Source of the DNA: Dromaius novaehollandiae
Lineage: Eukaryota > Chordata > Aves > Casuariiformes > Dromaiidae
Reading direction: 5' to 3'
DNA length: 64,000 nucleotides
Assembly: GCF_036370855.1 (NCBI RefSeq)
Contig: NC_088098.1
Location: 41,171,981-41,235,980 of the forward strand
Within the stretch, counting starts at the first letter, position 1, and every line of letters begins with the position of its first letter. The position numbers and the translations under genes were made by a program. Under the pieces are notes generated by a model. It searched no databases. It was given only the letters and a program-made list of their open reading frames with translations, and had not been told where the DNA came from. This document shows positions 24,962 through 38,631 of this stretch, piece by piece.

Positions 24962-25839
24962 GTATGTTTGAAAATAACCCTGTTGCTGGAAATAAATGGG
25001 ATGCATGGGATGCACAGCAGGTAGATATTAGGTAAGATATTGTCTACCTTGCTAGTTTATTCTTTTTGCTGCACTCAATATTGATTTATAAACTTCACTG
25101 CTTGTACCCAGTATTAGCGCATTGAAGACATTTCAATCTTCCCCAGGCTCTTCTTTTTCTCCTGCAGTTTAATAAAAGTAATTTTGTCCTGCTTTGTAAA
25201 ATTTTGAACTTTTCTCTCTTTGATTTCTAACATTTCTTATTTCATATTGAAAAGCAAGATATTAATCAAATTACTTGACACTAAGGTGCTACAATGAGCA
25301 ACAACACTATTCTAATAGGAATGAAAGTGCACACTGTGGCTATTCCTGTGCGCTAAGCGAGTGTAAAAAGAACTGAAAAGTTGAAGGAGCTCCAAGAACA
25401 GCTGGGTCTCCTGCCTCATCGTGTGGTCCTCATGGCCTGCCCTGGTTTTCTGTCTTGACGTTCTGTGGCTGTTGGCTTCCCATTCTAACAAAGTGAAGTG
25501 CATCTAGCAGCTAGGTTGTTTGGCGTCAATGATATTAGTGTTTTTTTGAGTGCTAAGCATATTGGTGTGTCTAGCAAGCATAGCATATGTTTCTAGTGTA
25601 ACTTAGATTCTTATAGGATTCTTATAGGATAGTTAGTGCTCTACACTTCATGGTTCATTTATTTTCAGTGTTTTGATCATATAGTTGACTTCAGCTTTAG
25701 TTTTAGTTTTTTGTCCCGTACTGTTTGGCAATTAAACTGAACTGGTATTGCAGTTCAAGACCAAATGGTGCTATGGAAAATAAATTGACTCAGTTATTGA
25801 GACACTTTAATCACCAATACATGCAATTTTATGAAAGGC

Positions 25840-26275
25840 GACTTCCCCGCCTTTCAGGAGGGAGGATGTGCTCCAGAAGAGAAGCGGGGCAAGTCTGCGT
25901 CACAGTTGCTGCTGTGTGGCCCTGGGGCCTTGGGTGCCCTCAGTGCCCTCCCAGCCCTCCCCCAGTGACCCCAGACACTGTCAGGCACAGGTTGGGGTGG
26001 AGAAAACCCGGTCCTGCATCGGCCTATTCAGATTTGCTCGGCACCTGAACCCGGGCTGTTGCCGCTGCAGGTGTCTGCAGTCGGCTCCGCGCAACGATTC
26101 TCTGCGCACGTGCAGCTTTGTAGCTGTTACCTGGGGTGTTCACGCTCAGACTGCTCCTCTGCTCTCATAACTGAGCTCCTCCCTTATCCTGCAGGGTTAA
26201 CTGAAATGCGTATGCTAACACTTGTCAGCCAGGTCTTACCCATGCCGACTGCCACAGCTGGTAATTAAACTCGGC
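25840..26275. other. GC-rich unexplained block in intron 2
   Basis: About 430 bp markedly richer in G+C than the surrounding intron, with several CpGs and overlapping frames of 107 and 100 codons that have no recognisable domain. It ends near 'taattaaactcggcttcctg', which somewhat resembles a retroelement polyadenylation region (AATTAAA). A degraded solo LTR or an intronic regulatory island are both possible; I cannot decide between them. Confidence 0.35.
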
Positions 26276-27221
26276 TTCCTGTTCAAATGCTGTGTTTTAT
26301 CTTTGGTCAGATGGCTTTTTTTCCCAGTTACCTATAGCACTTCCTCTGTACACTGAGTACAGAGAAATACTGGACTCAGACTCATATTCTGCTTTAATAT
26401 ATTTCAGTGTGCAAGCTGCTTTAGAATGCACACACTCACTGTGTTTCAAATATATATATAGTGTCTGGAGTAATGTGAAAACGCTTAAAAATCTGCAATG
26501 AAATTCACAATACAGTAGTTCAGTGTATGAGGTTTTCTTTCACTGTTGTAAGAAAAGAGAAATCAACAACTACAAACACTGCTGTATTTCTGTTGTGCTT
26601 TTTTAACAAAAGTATAGAAAAAGTATAGAAAAAATTTACCCCTCACCCCTTTTTTGTGAACTTATCAAGTCCAAAAAGAACTTAAAAGGTTCACTATGAT
26701 ATGGCATGCTGGAGCTAGAACAGCTGAAATACTTAAGTGCTTTAAGAAATTAATAAGCTCTAAAAGTGCCTAGATAATTATTTAATTATATATATACACA
26801 CACACATATATTTGTAAAATACATATTTGTTTTATTTTAAAGAAGTAATGCACCATTTTATGTAAATTATCTTCAGTGGACTTGCTCTGCAGAAATCTCC
26901 TCTAAAAGGGATTTGAAATGCATCCCTCTTTTCACTATTTAAATTTCATGTTGCTATAAAATCTTATAAGTTTGCGGCTATGTGATATCTCCAAATGTAT
27001 TAAATGCTTTGGGGTGTGGAAGATTTATACATCATGAGAAAGTTTGTGCTAGTTGACTTAAGCCTTCTTTTTCCCACATTTTCTCTTACTCCAGCAAACC
27101 AAACCAAGTGGGAGAATCATTTTAATGTGTCTATGGATATTTAGCAAAATTCATTTGGAAGCCATCATAATCTTGCTGGTAGCTGAGTCCTATCTAAGTA
27201 TTGCTTTTGAATTCTGTACAG

Positions 27222-27238
27222 TTTTTTTTTTTTTTTTT
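27222..27238. repeat. T17 homopolymer
   Basis: An uninterrupted run of 17 T within intron 2, followed by 'aatcaaaag'. Read on the - strand it is an A run, but I see no recognisable retroposed body next to it. Confidence 0.85.
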
Positions 27239-30200
27239 AATCAAAAGGGAATATGATTGTGAAAGGCAGGAGCTGAGATTAGTATTGGTCCGTGGAGGTT
27301 TTCTAGTTTACTCTTGTGGAATAAATTTCATTTAGTTTATCTCGTAACTGTTAGAGACCAGATAAGAAACATCTTTACAAAGAGATTTGCTGAAAATGGA
27401 AAGATGTGGGCTGGTATATATTTTGTGTCATAGATTTTGTAGGGATTGGGAGAGAGTTTGGAAAAGGTCCACCAAACTGTTACGAAGTGTGCATTATGAT
27501 GTTTGACTCACAGCACTCAAGTCATTGCTTGTCACTATGTTCTCAGTCTGCTCAGTATAAGGTAAAAGTACTGTATGCTGTAGTTTTGAAATATCCTTTC
27601 CATGCTTTACATGTTTCTTTTTAGATCAGTAACAGTGTAGGTCAGACATGACCAAAAGTCGATGACTAGGTTCAGTAGTACTCTGGAGGTTGTTAGGAAG
27701 CATCTTGCCATCTTTCCTGAGTTTGTTTCCCATTTTGAAATATCCTGACAATTGTGTGCAGACTGTAGTTTGGACTGTCCACATCTAATGAACGTTTAGT
27801 AGTCTGTCTGGCCAATAAACTGGTATTTTGATGAGGATGTCTGGTCAGAGAGGCTGTCCGTTCAAAATGTCTCTACAAGAGATGAGCATTTGAAGTGGTG
27901 GAATTCTTTTTGGCTTTTGGTAATACAGGAGGAGTTTATAGATGGAACGGATAGAAGTTACGTAGGAGAACTGTGGGGCACCAGATGGGAAGACACAGAA
28001 TTTTGTAGCAGGTTGGCTCATTTGTTCCAGGATCAAGGTAGTGGGGAGGCGGGGGGGGAGACATAGCTGCTTGGCTGAACATAATACAACGCCTTAGGGA
28101 GGGTGGGATAGCTTGAACTATGTACTCAGGAAGTCTGTTATTTTAAGTTACCCCTGTCCTTTTTACGTTGTCCTGTACTTCTTCACTGACTAAGAAAAAA
28201 CAAGTACGTTTTCAGAAACTATGCAAAGCTTATCTGTGTATATGTATTTCTTTATATCTTCTGCAGGGCTCCTGCAGCTGAAGTTGGAACAAAAAACCAA
28301 CAGTCTTTCATTTTCATTGATATTCTGGAAAAAAATAAACTGCTCGCAAGCAGCAGCAAGTGGAAGTTTGAGTTAGTACAGGAGTGGCTGCTAGAGTAAT
28401 AAATGTATTTCCTGTAACGTATCAAAAGCCTCTAAGATAAGAATAGGGTTTGGATTCTTAGGCTTTGTGGTCTTGGGATATTTGCTAGCTGATGATACTT
28501 GATCAGATTTTAACGCACGGAAACTTTAACAAAACTGGAAATTGTTCTCTTTGGCCATTCAAAGATGTTGAGTTACTACATAAGGTCTGGTTTCCTTAAA
28601 ATACCATGCTTTTTGTTTATATTCCTTTTCAGTGTGGAATTTTTGTCTGTAAATTATACTTACTAGATTTGCACTGGTGGATTGCGCTTTGAAAACACAT
28701 TTGTTGTGGAAATCAAATCATTCCTGCCCTTTGATCTGCAATGGAAAAAACAATGAGCCAATTTAAAACAAGAAGGAAGCTTCCTGTGGCTGGATGAACA
28801 GTAGTTTATAATTTAGTTTGCTTTTTCCATTTTATGTTATTGCGTTTATAGTGCAAAATGCATATTACTTCTTACACGCATGGTAGAGACGTTTTCTTAG
28901 TTAACAAGCGGATAAAGATCAGGTGCAGGACAGCAACTGAGGAATAGGTGTTATGATAGTGAGAGAGGAAGGTGAACTGTAGATGGAATTAGCTTTTATG
29001 AAAGTAAGAAAGATGTGGTAAGCTAAAAAAGATTTAGAGGCAGTAAACCTCTAAAAAAGAAGGTAAGAAGGAAAAGCCATGGGGTCAAATTATCCTTAGG
29101 TGGGTCAGTGGTTAGAAACCCAAGTTTTGTGTAGTCAAGACTGAATTAGTAGAAGAAATGGAAGATGTCATCTGCAGCAGTGTTTTCTGTAGGTGTTGTC
29201 TAGGAGCAGATAGAATGGGGACTGGAAGCCCGTTTGTTATATTTTTTTTAGTTTTGGTGAAAATAGTGAAAAATAGAAGTATCTTTGGAGGAGTTGGTGA
29301 GAATCTGGTTATAAAAAGAGTAGCTGAGGAAAACATGGAGTATTTCTATTTGATGGAGCCAAAGGTTGAAAAAGAATAAAATGTAGGCAAGATTAGTAGT
29401 AAAGAAAAACAAAAAAATTTTGAATAATATTAGATCTGAACCAAGAAACATTTTCCCCAGGTTAAGATGCTGAGTATAGAAATAGGGAAGTTACCAAACT
29501 GCAACCAGGCTGAAGACCTGGGAAAGAAAGAGAAGGATTTGCAAGTAATTAGATGATATCTCTTTTAACAGGCTTATTATGGAGACTGGAGAGATGAAGT
29601 CACAATAACATCAGCATTTATGGCTTCATTTTGCGTCTGAAAATGAGTATCTCTGTGTAAATTATTTTTGGTAATTTATGGTTGCTATGCTGTCATTTGG
29701 CTTTTAAATTCAAAGGGAAGCTGTATTAGTTGTCTCAGTGAGGAATTATGTGTTCGCTTTAGAAAGCAGATCCTCACATGTATGAAGATTAGAAGGTAAG
29801 GTCTATAGGAGTAGCACGGTTACACTTTGAATAACTTGAGAGAAGTTTATAACCCCATCTCCAACTCTATTTATTTTTAACCCATGTAAGAAACTCTCTT
29901 TACTACAGTATCTTTCTCCTGTTTTAGTAAGAGAGGCATGCTGTGACAGCTGCTGCCACTGTTGGTTACCGGTGCTGCTTTTATCTGTGACAAATGTCCT
30001 GTGAAATCCTGAGCCCCTGGTTATACTGAAAGTGCTTGTACAAACTGTGCCAGCACAACTCTTTTGGCAATGCCATTTCTTCATGTGCTCATATCTGCCT
30101 ATTCAATAAATCTCATCCATCAGTACAAGAACTAATGCTTTAATACTGACATAACCTGTGCATTGTATTCAAATACAAAATTAATTGTAAAATTTTATTC

Positions 30201-33200
30201 TTCAAGAATAAGATTTACATAAACACTATCAGAGGCAGACTTTGACCAGTATGGCCAAGGCAATGTAATTAATCATGTTTACACTGTAGACTCTGCAATT
30301 TTGTTTTCTGCATGTACTGAGTTCTTTAAAAAAAGCCAAATTCTCCCCCAAAACCCTTTTCCCCTGGTTCTCTCTTGCATTCTTCTGGAAGTCTTGTTCA
30401 TTGTGACTGAAGATCTGTTTCTGCTGTCAGCAGCCTAAACTAAACTAAACTCAGCAGTAGGAAAATAAACACCAAGAAAACTATTTTGTTTTTAGTGGTT
30501 TTTAGCATTGCACAGCTTTTCAGATCTGAGAGATAGAATCACACTGCAATTTTAAAGTTAAGCATCACTAAACTCTATAGGTAATTGAGAGAAAGATTGG
30601 AAGCTTGTGGATGTTTAGTGCCCAACCTGTGGGGAACTTTTTTGTTTTTCATTTGGTGGAACTGGAATAGAAGGATTGCAGGGCAGTCAGCTTATTCTTT
30701 AGTTTAAAATTTAAGTCTCCTGTAGTTAGGTAAAATATATATTATAGAGAAATACCGATTAAGTATAGTAATTAATAGTGTTGAGAATCACTGACTTTAA
30801 AAGGTGCCAAAAGAAGTGAAGACATTACTGGATTGTCTTAGGACGATGTAAGTATCCTTGAAGTTTTTCCATAGGTTTTAGACAAGCTATTGTGGTAAGC
30901 GCTGGGCCGCTAGTTGGAAGAGAAACTAACAAACAGAACTGGAAGTGAACAGAGCAAACAAATTTTCAGCAACTCTCTATTGATGTACAGAATGGGAAGG
31001 TCAGTTCTTTTTGATCTTTGTACAACAGCACTGTCTTCACAATTAGAAAGTCTTGAGACTGTTCCAGTTAGTTATAATGAAGTTTTATGTAGTGCATAAA
31101 ATTACATTATAAATTCATTAATTAAATGCTGTTACAGATGGAGTCCTGCAAATGCGAAGAGTAGGACTTTGACAAATTTAAGACGTGATAGTCTTCCAAA
31201 CTCTATTAATTGGATTTTTTCTTTACTGATGCTTTTTATAGGTATGTAAGTGAGAATTATGATGTTGAATTGATGCCAGTGAAATGGGGATGTAGGTGTA
31301 AGCTTTGTGTATGCCTCAGGAGATACTCCATTAGTCCATTAGTGAGATGGCAGGAAAAGATAAGGGAGATACATTTCTATTAGAAATATTATTGAATTTG
31401 TGTAGTATTAGGGAAATATATAAAGATACCCAGAAGAAACAGGGAGCTATGACTTCTGTTCATTTAAAAACAGACTTTCTGGATGTACTGGAAAATAACA
31501 GCATTTTCCAGTTTAGCGCAAAGGTGGTTAGATAGGTAAAACAAACCTTCAATTTATGTAACTGGATTATTTTCTCTAGGATGCTTTGCTTGCTAAAAAT
31601 ATCTCAAGAATTTGAGAGTCCTGTTATCAGCAGTTCTTGACTATTGTTAGATCTTGTACAAAAAAGCAGTGTGATTCTTCTCTGTGGTTCTTTTCAATAA
31701 CAATGCACAGTTAACATGTTGAATTCAGTGCCATAATAAATAATTTCTGATTGCAGTAACTTGAGAGGATTATTTAAAACCAACCGCCCACGCTTGGGTG
31801 AAGAAGAAGGGCTTCAGGTTATAAATGATGGACTAGGATGTAATTTTTTCTGAGGAAGGTTTTTCCATAATTACCCACCTAAAAGCATCTTCTTCTGAAA
31901 TATCTGCATTAGCCACTGTCAGATTGTATGTATGCGTCTGTCTGTCTTGCTCTGCTCTTACCTCATGTATACGACTGAGGAATCATCTGGATTGTTTTGT
32001 TTCTAGTTGTCTTTCTGATTCTCCATGCTTTACTCCATCTCATTTCTTTTCCTTCTGCCTTGAAAAATGACCAATTGCTTTGTAGCTAGAGATAGTAATT
32101 TTCTTTTGATATTGTTTTTCCTTAATTTTCTGAAGTACCGTTGAATCAAAACTAGAATACAGACAGAAAATCCTGCTGAGACTGACAACCCAACTGCTTG
32201 TCTGGTCAAGCAATTTTATCTTGATAAAACTATATACTAGACTTTTCATTTAATGCTGTTTTTCATTATCTTACTTAAATCTAAAATTCTTTTCTTCAGT
32301 GGATGTCCTAGAAAGATTTAAGAGTGATGTCACTGAGATAGCTTTTAAAAAATACCAGTATTAGTATTCTGTAAAGGATGAGACTAATCAGGACTTCATA
32401 CAGAGTGGCGTTTTGGGTTTTTTAGATTCCATGCAAAAGACTTCTGTATCACACCTTAACAGTTGCAAAAGTAGCTGGAACTTGATCTTTCCTGACTGAA
32501 GATGGTTATACTGTGTTATGTCAACATCAGCAATATCTACAGTAGCCTGTAATTTGGTGCAGTAAAAGCAGATATGTGAATCAAACGGTGCTGAATTAAC
32601 TGCTGAAGCTTCTAACACTTCCGCTATAAGTGGCTTGTGGGTTTCACTTTGGACTACGTTGATTGGTCTTTTTTAACTGCGTGTCCCATAACTCACTTCG
32701 AAGCTGTCTGAATGTAGCCATCGCATAAATCTTTCCTTTTCTAACTGTGGGTTTCTCTGAGAAGTGCTATGCTTTGCCTTCATCTGTCTCACTGCTGCTT
32801 TATTTCCTTCCCCACTCTGAGTGGATTTTGTCCAAATACGGGTCTCGTAGGGGAACTTACGTGCTGTAGGAGTTGTGCAGAACACTGTAGGCTGTCCCTC
32901 ACAACTACCTGAGATTCCTTCTGAGGCAAATGTTTGCCTACACCTGCCTCTTTTGTGGAGTGGATGCAGTGGCATTGATTTCATGTTTGATTAGAAGTGA
33001 TGCCAAGTTGATAAGCATGATGGAACTGCTGTCACATCCAAGCCCCTTCTTGGAGTGACAGTCCACAGCTGATCCCCCAAGCCGAGAAGGAAAAGGTCCA
33101 GTACCTGTACCCTTCCACCAAATCCCTAGCTCTCCTTGAATCCAAAGAACTTGTTAGCACATGAAAGAAAGGAGAAAAAAGTTTCTATAACTAACTTCAA

Positions 33201-33289
33201 TCCCAGCTGCTAGCTGCCTTTGTGAGAAGGAAATGGAAGTATCTTTTTTGTACTTTTTCATATTTGTGGAGCAGTATACAAGCACTATC

Positions 33290-34162
33290 ACCACCACTAG
33301 GTAGGTCCTTTACACACTGCATTTGAGGAAGGAGAGACAGTGTGGCAAGGTCTTTGTGCAGAAGCCTGGGAGGGCTGTCTTATCATGGCATGCCACATGC
33401 ATGGCTTATGCGGTTGCCAGGATTGAGCCTGGCACACAAGCAGAGCAGGGCCTGAGCAGGCAGTCTCTGATGGAGCTTGTTGCTACACAGGATTTCACCC
33501 ACAGCTCACGGCCCCTGAGGAACTGTCCCTCAAGGCACAATGGCTCTCGCAGTCAGATTCACATTGACTCTCCACAGCTCTGACACCGCTGCCCCAGTTC
33601 TACCAGAAACCTGCTAAACATAATCCCACACTGAATACACATATGGAAAAGGAGTATGCACACTTCACAGGCAGCAATCCCCCTGCATGCTGTGGCGGAG
33701 GGTGGACCAAGGGGATGTCACCTCACAAGGCTCCCTGGGGGTTTCCAGGGATGCAGACGTGTGTGGCACCGTAGGCATGCTTCGCCCTGGACTCTCACAG
33801 GCCTGTTAATCCTGGGCCCCTGGGCATGGATGTCTTCTTCAAGAGCAGTGGCCTTGGTGGTGCGCCTTCCCCTGGAGATCTGTTCACGACCTCTGTGGTA
33901 GTGGCACATCCACCGTGCCACCTCTGATGCATGGCTGCCCCTCCTCTTCAAGAGCACACTCTTCCTCTGCTTGAAATGAATGCAGCACTGCTTGTTGGTC
34001 CTCTTCCATGTGCAGGAGGCACAGTGTTAGCAGCAGGGCGGTGCATCTGCTGGAGACACTTTTGGCCCGTTCAGGGCACAGGCTGTCAAGCTCCAAGCTG
34101 TCTCTTGCTCAATATTCTCGGAGGCTGAAGCGACAGTTGTCACCATTGCCAAACACAGCAGT
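33290..34162 (+). repeat. Left arm of 873-bp near-perfect inverted repeat (IR-A)
   Basis: Compared base by base with the reverse complement of 50986-51858: 871 of 873 positions agree and there are no indels. The differences are 33644 (T here, C in the partner read on the same strand) and 34024 (G here, A in the partner). Identity ends abruptly on both sides ('...accaccactagg' at the left, '...aaacacagcagt' at the right). The arm is richer in G+C than the intron around it. It has no terminal inverted repeat, poly-A tail or convincing target-site duplication, and no frame longer than 86 codons lies wholly inside it. Family not recognised. It lies in intron 2, 4.3 kb upstream of exon 3. Confidence 0.97.
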
Positions 34163-37100
34163 GCTAAAGGGAGGAAACAATAATTAAAAAGCAGCAGTAG
34201 AAGAAAGAAAAGGTTGAGCATGAGGCAGAGCAAGAAGAAGAGATCCTTCTTCAGTAGGCTTTTCTGGAAAAACAAGACAGCGGATAATCTGAAGAGCCAA
34301 AAAAGTCTTGCTCTCTTTGGTTTAGAGGAATGAATATGCGACCCTTGGCTTATTTTACAACAGGAGATGCACTTCACGTTTTTTTCCGGAGCTTTCAACA
34401 TTTCAAGAACTTTTTGTGTTTAGCTTGCATTGGGGGACCTGACAGTGCTGAGACCTAGTCCTTGTTCAACCCGGTAGGGTTTGAGATACCTCTTTTGGGG
34501 ATCTGGAGTGGAATTTCTGCTTTAGTGTCTTCTAAGAAGAGTTCTTTTGGCATGAACCAGAACTGCTGTGTAAACCATTGGGATAGCCAGGTGTTCTGCT
34601 TCAAAACTGCACTACTTTTCCAAACGTGAACTGCTAATGCAGATGTAGTGTTTGTTTGGCAGCTGGGTAAAATGCAGCCGTGCCCACAAGGGATTTGCAT
34701 TTGATATAAGTGTAATTTAAGTCCAGATCTTCAAAGTTGAAAGCACACTTCAGTTTCCTGTAATATCACTTGGTCTGAAGTGATTTAATTACTAAAGTTT
34801 CAAATATATTAAAGCAATAGAGCAATCTTAAATTTCCGAGAAAAAACAAAGAAACAGCATGCTACTAGGAAAATAGCAACTGTAAAAGATTGAGTGATAA
34901 AGAATACTGTCTTAATATAAACCATAAATGACAACACTCTGCACCAAACAGGAAGTTTTTATGGCTTTTAACAGTTTAATGAAATGTCACTACTCACTCT
35001 TTTTTCCTTTTAAAAAGGATGATTGGTTGGGCAATGTAAACCTGCTTAATGATGTTCCACAGTCTCCCAAACGGAGACAGTGTTTTATTGTATATTATGT
35101 GGTCTAAATACTCCTTTCCCTCATTCTCCTGACAGCTAGGGACACAGGGAAAATTGCAGATACCTTGGATTGGGTTATCGCCTTTGGACCCACCAGATAG
35201 GGGAGGTTAAGTGCAGACAAGTAGTCAGTGTGCATGCATGGAAGACGTGGTTCCTGCCTGCTGCATATATTCTGCTTTAAATAGAACCTCTCCTTCATAG
35301 GTTTCAATAAAAATCACTTCAATGCAGGCAGATCTCTTCACTGTCTCCCTCCTACTTAAAGAACGTTAATGTTGTGCAGCCAAGTACTGAAGTTATGTTG
35401 CTTATATACAGGCACTGGGAAAGGTTTCTATTACAAAATTACTAACTGTAATCTTTAAATGATCCCTTTTCCTTCACCAGGCAAATGCTGCCTTTTTTAT
35501 CATTAATAATAAATAATAATCCTTGTTCTTCATTGTGTTTAACTTCTTATTGCTTACTATCCACACTTGTACTGAATATAAAATTACTCATTAAATATAC
35601 TGTTTTAGTTGCCTTTGGTCTTCCTGTCAACATACTGCTTGAGAGTCTCACAAGCATCAAAGATAAAGTTTAGTCTCCTCAGTTCTCTGAGGGTAAGGTG
35701 ATACTACCTCTGTGTTACAGTTAGTTTGCAGAGTTTTAATGTTTTCATAATAGGAAATATAGGAAAGACATTTACCTTTGGAAGCAGTGTTATTATCTTT
35801 ATTTACAATTACTTGCATCAATCCTATCGAGAAATGGCTGTAAATGCCAGTGGTATGGCTATAAATTCTAGTGGCATACATGTACAAGTCTTGCTGATTT
35901 GCGATAGTTTTTGACGCATGTCAGATTTTCATAGAGTATTGATAGGCATTAGTAGGTCTACGTTTAAAAATATTTTCTTCTGTTTATCAGTAAGGTTTAA
36001 TATAGGAGGTCTATTGCAAACAATTCAAACACATACCTTGATTTCTGTTGAGTTTGGAGCTTGGTATGGTGATGACTTTGCCTTATAAACACTCTCTGTC
36101 TTGCTGCTGAGAATAACAGCAGGGATCAATTCAGCGGTCATAAAAAATGGAAGCTATGTCATTATCCTCTGATGCAAGCATGCGTGCTTGGGGCTCCTAT
36201 ATTTCTGTTTTCTTAAATGCCTGGGCAGAAGTACAGAAATATACATAGTTTGATTGTGGATAAGCTGTGTATTTAATGGAAACACAGTTCAGATGCATTT
36301 GGAGCTTCTGGATGTTACTGGGTCAGGTTGCAGTAAGTCTGGACATGTGGTCCCACTGAAGAGATTAGCAGTGAGATAATTGCATTTTTTCCTTCTTCAG
36401 TACGTGTATCTGATAGGATTTTAAGGTTTTGAGTTGTGATTGCTCAAACTTCTTTTGAATATGAGCATAGCAGAAAGCACTGAATGCTTACTAATCTCTA
36501 AAAGTAGCAGTAATATTTGAATGCGAAATATTAAACTAGAACAAGATCTACCCTTCTGACTCATGCATCCTTGAAAAAAAGGGTCCTTCCCCCTGGTCCT
36601 GCTTGTACAGCATGTTTTATTGGCCTTCTAGGCTACTTTGATTGCTTGTGTTATTTACTGGGTCACTGACATAATCTCTTTTATTTCTTCTGAAGCTTGG
36701 AAGTGGGTTTTCTCCATGCTACAAGCAACACTGATGCTACTCACAGGAATTTTTCTCCCTTTTCCTTTGTCTGCAGTCTGCACTAATGTTAATAATGGTA
36801 CCTCAAGAAAATAGCCTTTCACAGCAGTAAACTGTACTTAAAACGTTGTCTATGTGGTATAATGAGTAAATAAGGAATAATGCAAAACAGGTAAGATGTA
36901 AGGAATTCATATACAAGTGGATATATGTTACGTAATAATGAAAGAAATTAGAATCTTTAAATTTCTTACACTTATCTTATTACTTTTTAATGAATGGCAG
37001 CCTATTAAGGAAAAACGTTTTACAGTTACAGGTACAGGTAAGAAGAGTTTCCCTGTAAGACTGAGCAACTCCTTTTTTCTGAACTTAGGTTTAGACGGAA

Positions 37101-38442
37101 GTTCTAATCTTCAGATACCCCAAGAACTTCACAGAAAATTTATTTTTTTAAATCTTATTACTAATATAAAGCTATTGCAAGTAGACACTTCTGATTTTAT
37201 TACTTCTGGTCAGACCGTAACCATGTTGGTGGAAAATTCTAGCTTATGACTTGTTGGGATGTTTCTAGTTCTGTCCAGTTTCTTATTAGCTTACTAGTCT
37301 ACTCTTTTTACTCTGCAGTTTTTCCTATTAACCAATTAGTCAATATTTTATACACTGTTATGTATGGTTTTATCTCTCCTGCTTATGTTCCTCTACACAT
37401 CGATCTCTAGTTGAAAAGTTTAAAGAAAGTGGGCAGGTTTAGGTCCTAAGTTAGTGTTACCTAACACTAAGTAAGCATCTGGAACTCCAGAAAACTCTGA
37501 CAGCTAAGTTCATTCAGTTGCTTTTGCAGAATTAGTTATTTGCTTTTTCTTCAGCGGATACCATATTTCTGTTCTGCAGCAGGCAGGTCAGGGCAAGTGG
37601 ACAGTCTTTGTCTCAGTCTCCCACATTCACTCCTTCTAACAGAACTTGCTATGTGGTAAATTATCCATCATGGTGTATTCTTGAAATATTCTGTACTACT
37701 TTTGCAGTAGTATATTATATACTGTTGAGATAAATGTTTTTGTAATGGCTATACAAATTACTGACTCTGATCTTGATCTGTCACATTTCTAGAATGCCAG
37801 TCCTTTGCTGCCATGTCTGTCTTCAGGCCTCTATGTACCAAAAATAAAAATTTGCAAGTGAGGGGAAAAAAAAGTTTTCTTAAATATATGTAGATCTTAA
37901 ATGCAATCTTCTGAATTTGTATTAGCATTTGGTTCAGAGTATAAGATTTCTTGTCTTAGGTACTGAGAAGTTTACAACCCTGCAGTACAGGAAATTGGAA
38001 AAATTACCTTGTGCATGGCTTTATGTTTCAAACTTTGTTAATTAGGACAGAATTTGTGCTATGAAATGCTCTCTTTATGTAAATTTTTAAAAAGTTAGAA
38101 CTGAGAAATACAAGCACTTATCCTGATAAAAGAGTGAATGGTTAAAGTGTCATTGAAAATTTGCAAAATATTGCTGTTGCTTTTTTGTTATAATGTGTAA
38201 AACAATTAGTTTTAGTCTATTTTCACTTTACAAGAAAAGATGTATTGCAGTGTTTTTTTTACAAAAAGGAAACTGTCCTAAATTTATTGAACTTGGATTG
38301 CATCATTCACCATCTTTTTCTGTCTTACTGGCCTGTCTCTTTAATGTCTTGGTTCTGTTAATTGTGTAAAAATCATTTTTATGGGGCAACTGTTTTTATG
38401 GGGAAAAGCTTTTAATATGTTCTGAACATTTTGTCGGTACAG

Positions 38443-38631
38443 GTCTCCAAGTTAGCTGATGTCATGGTCAAACATGGTGTGAAGAAAGGAGATCGTGTGG
38501 TCATCTACATGCCCATGATTCCACAGACAGTGTACTGTATGCTGGCTTGTGCAAGAATAGGAGCCATCCATAGCCTTATTTTTGGTGGATTTGCATCTAA
38601 AGAGCTTTCTGTTCGCATTGATCATGCAAAG
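38443..38631 (+). CDS. ACSS3: ACSS3 exon 3
   Basis: Encodes residues 135-197 ([28 protein letters not shown]... to ...[13 protein letters not shown]). The segment contains the conserved '[15 protein letters not shown]' and '[17 protein letters not shown]' blocks that form the core of the AMP-binding domain in ACS-type enzymes. 63 codons, phase 0 at both ends. The acceptor is ggtacag|GTC and the donor AAG|gtaaca. It is the first exon inside the interval bracketed by the long inverted repeat. Confidence 0.96.

Larger units (their letters stand above)
24962..38442 (+). other. ACSS3: ACSS3 intron 2 (13.5 kb)
   Basis: Runs from gtatgt to an acceptor ending ggtacag. It holds a GC-rich block (25840-26270), a T17 run (27222-27238), and the left arm of the long inverted repeat (33290-34162). 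The open frames in it are short, lack recognisable domains and are not flanked by convincing in-frame splice sites. I see no alternative exon. Confidence 0.8.

Noticed and set aside
25725..26170. Overlapping 107- and 100-codon frames in intron 2
   Set aside because: Explained by the GC-rich block with few stops; no domain and no acceptor/donor pair keeping the ACSS3 frame.
33323..34128. Frames of 62-86 codons that are identical in both inverted-repeat arms
   Set aside because: They are identical only because the DNA is duplicated. They overlap in several frames on both strands, show no domain, and the ATG of one (at 51217 on the - strand) is GTG in the other arm, where the residue is internal.
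34027..34401. A 124-codon - strand frame with hydrophobic leucine-rich stretches running out of the left arm
   Set aside because: The hydrophobic part reads from a pyrimidine-rich tract. No domain or signal of a real gene, and the frame is not kept beside the right arm.
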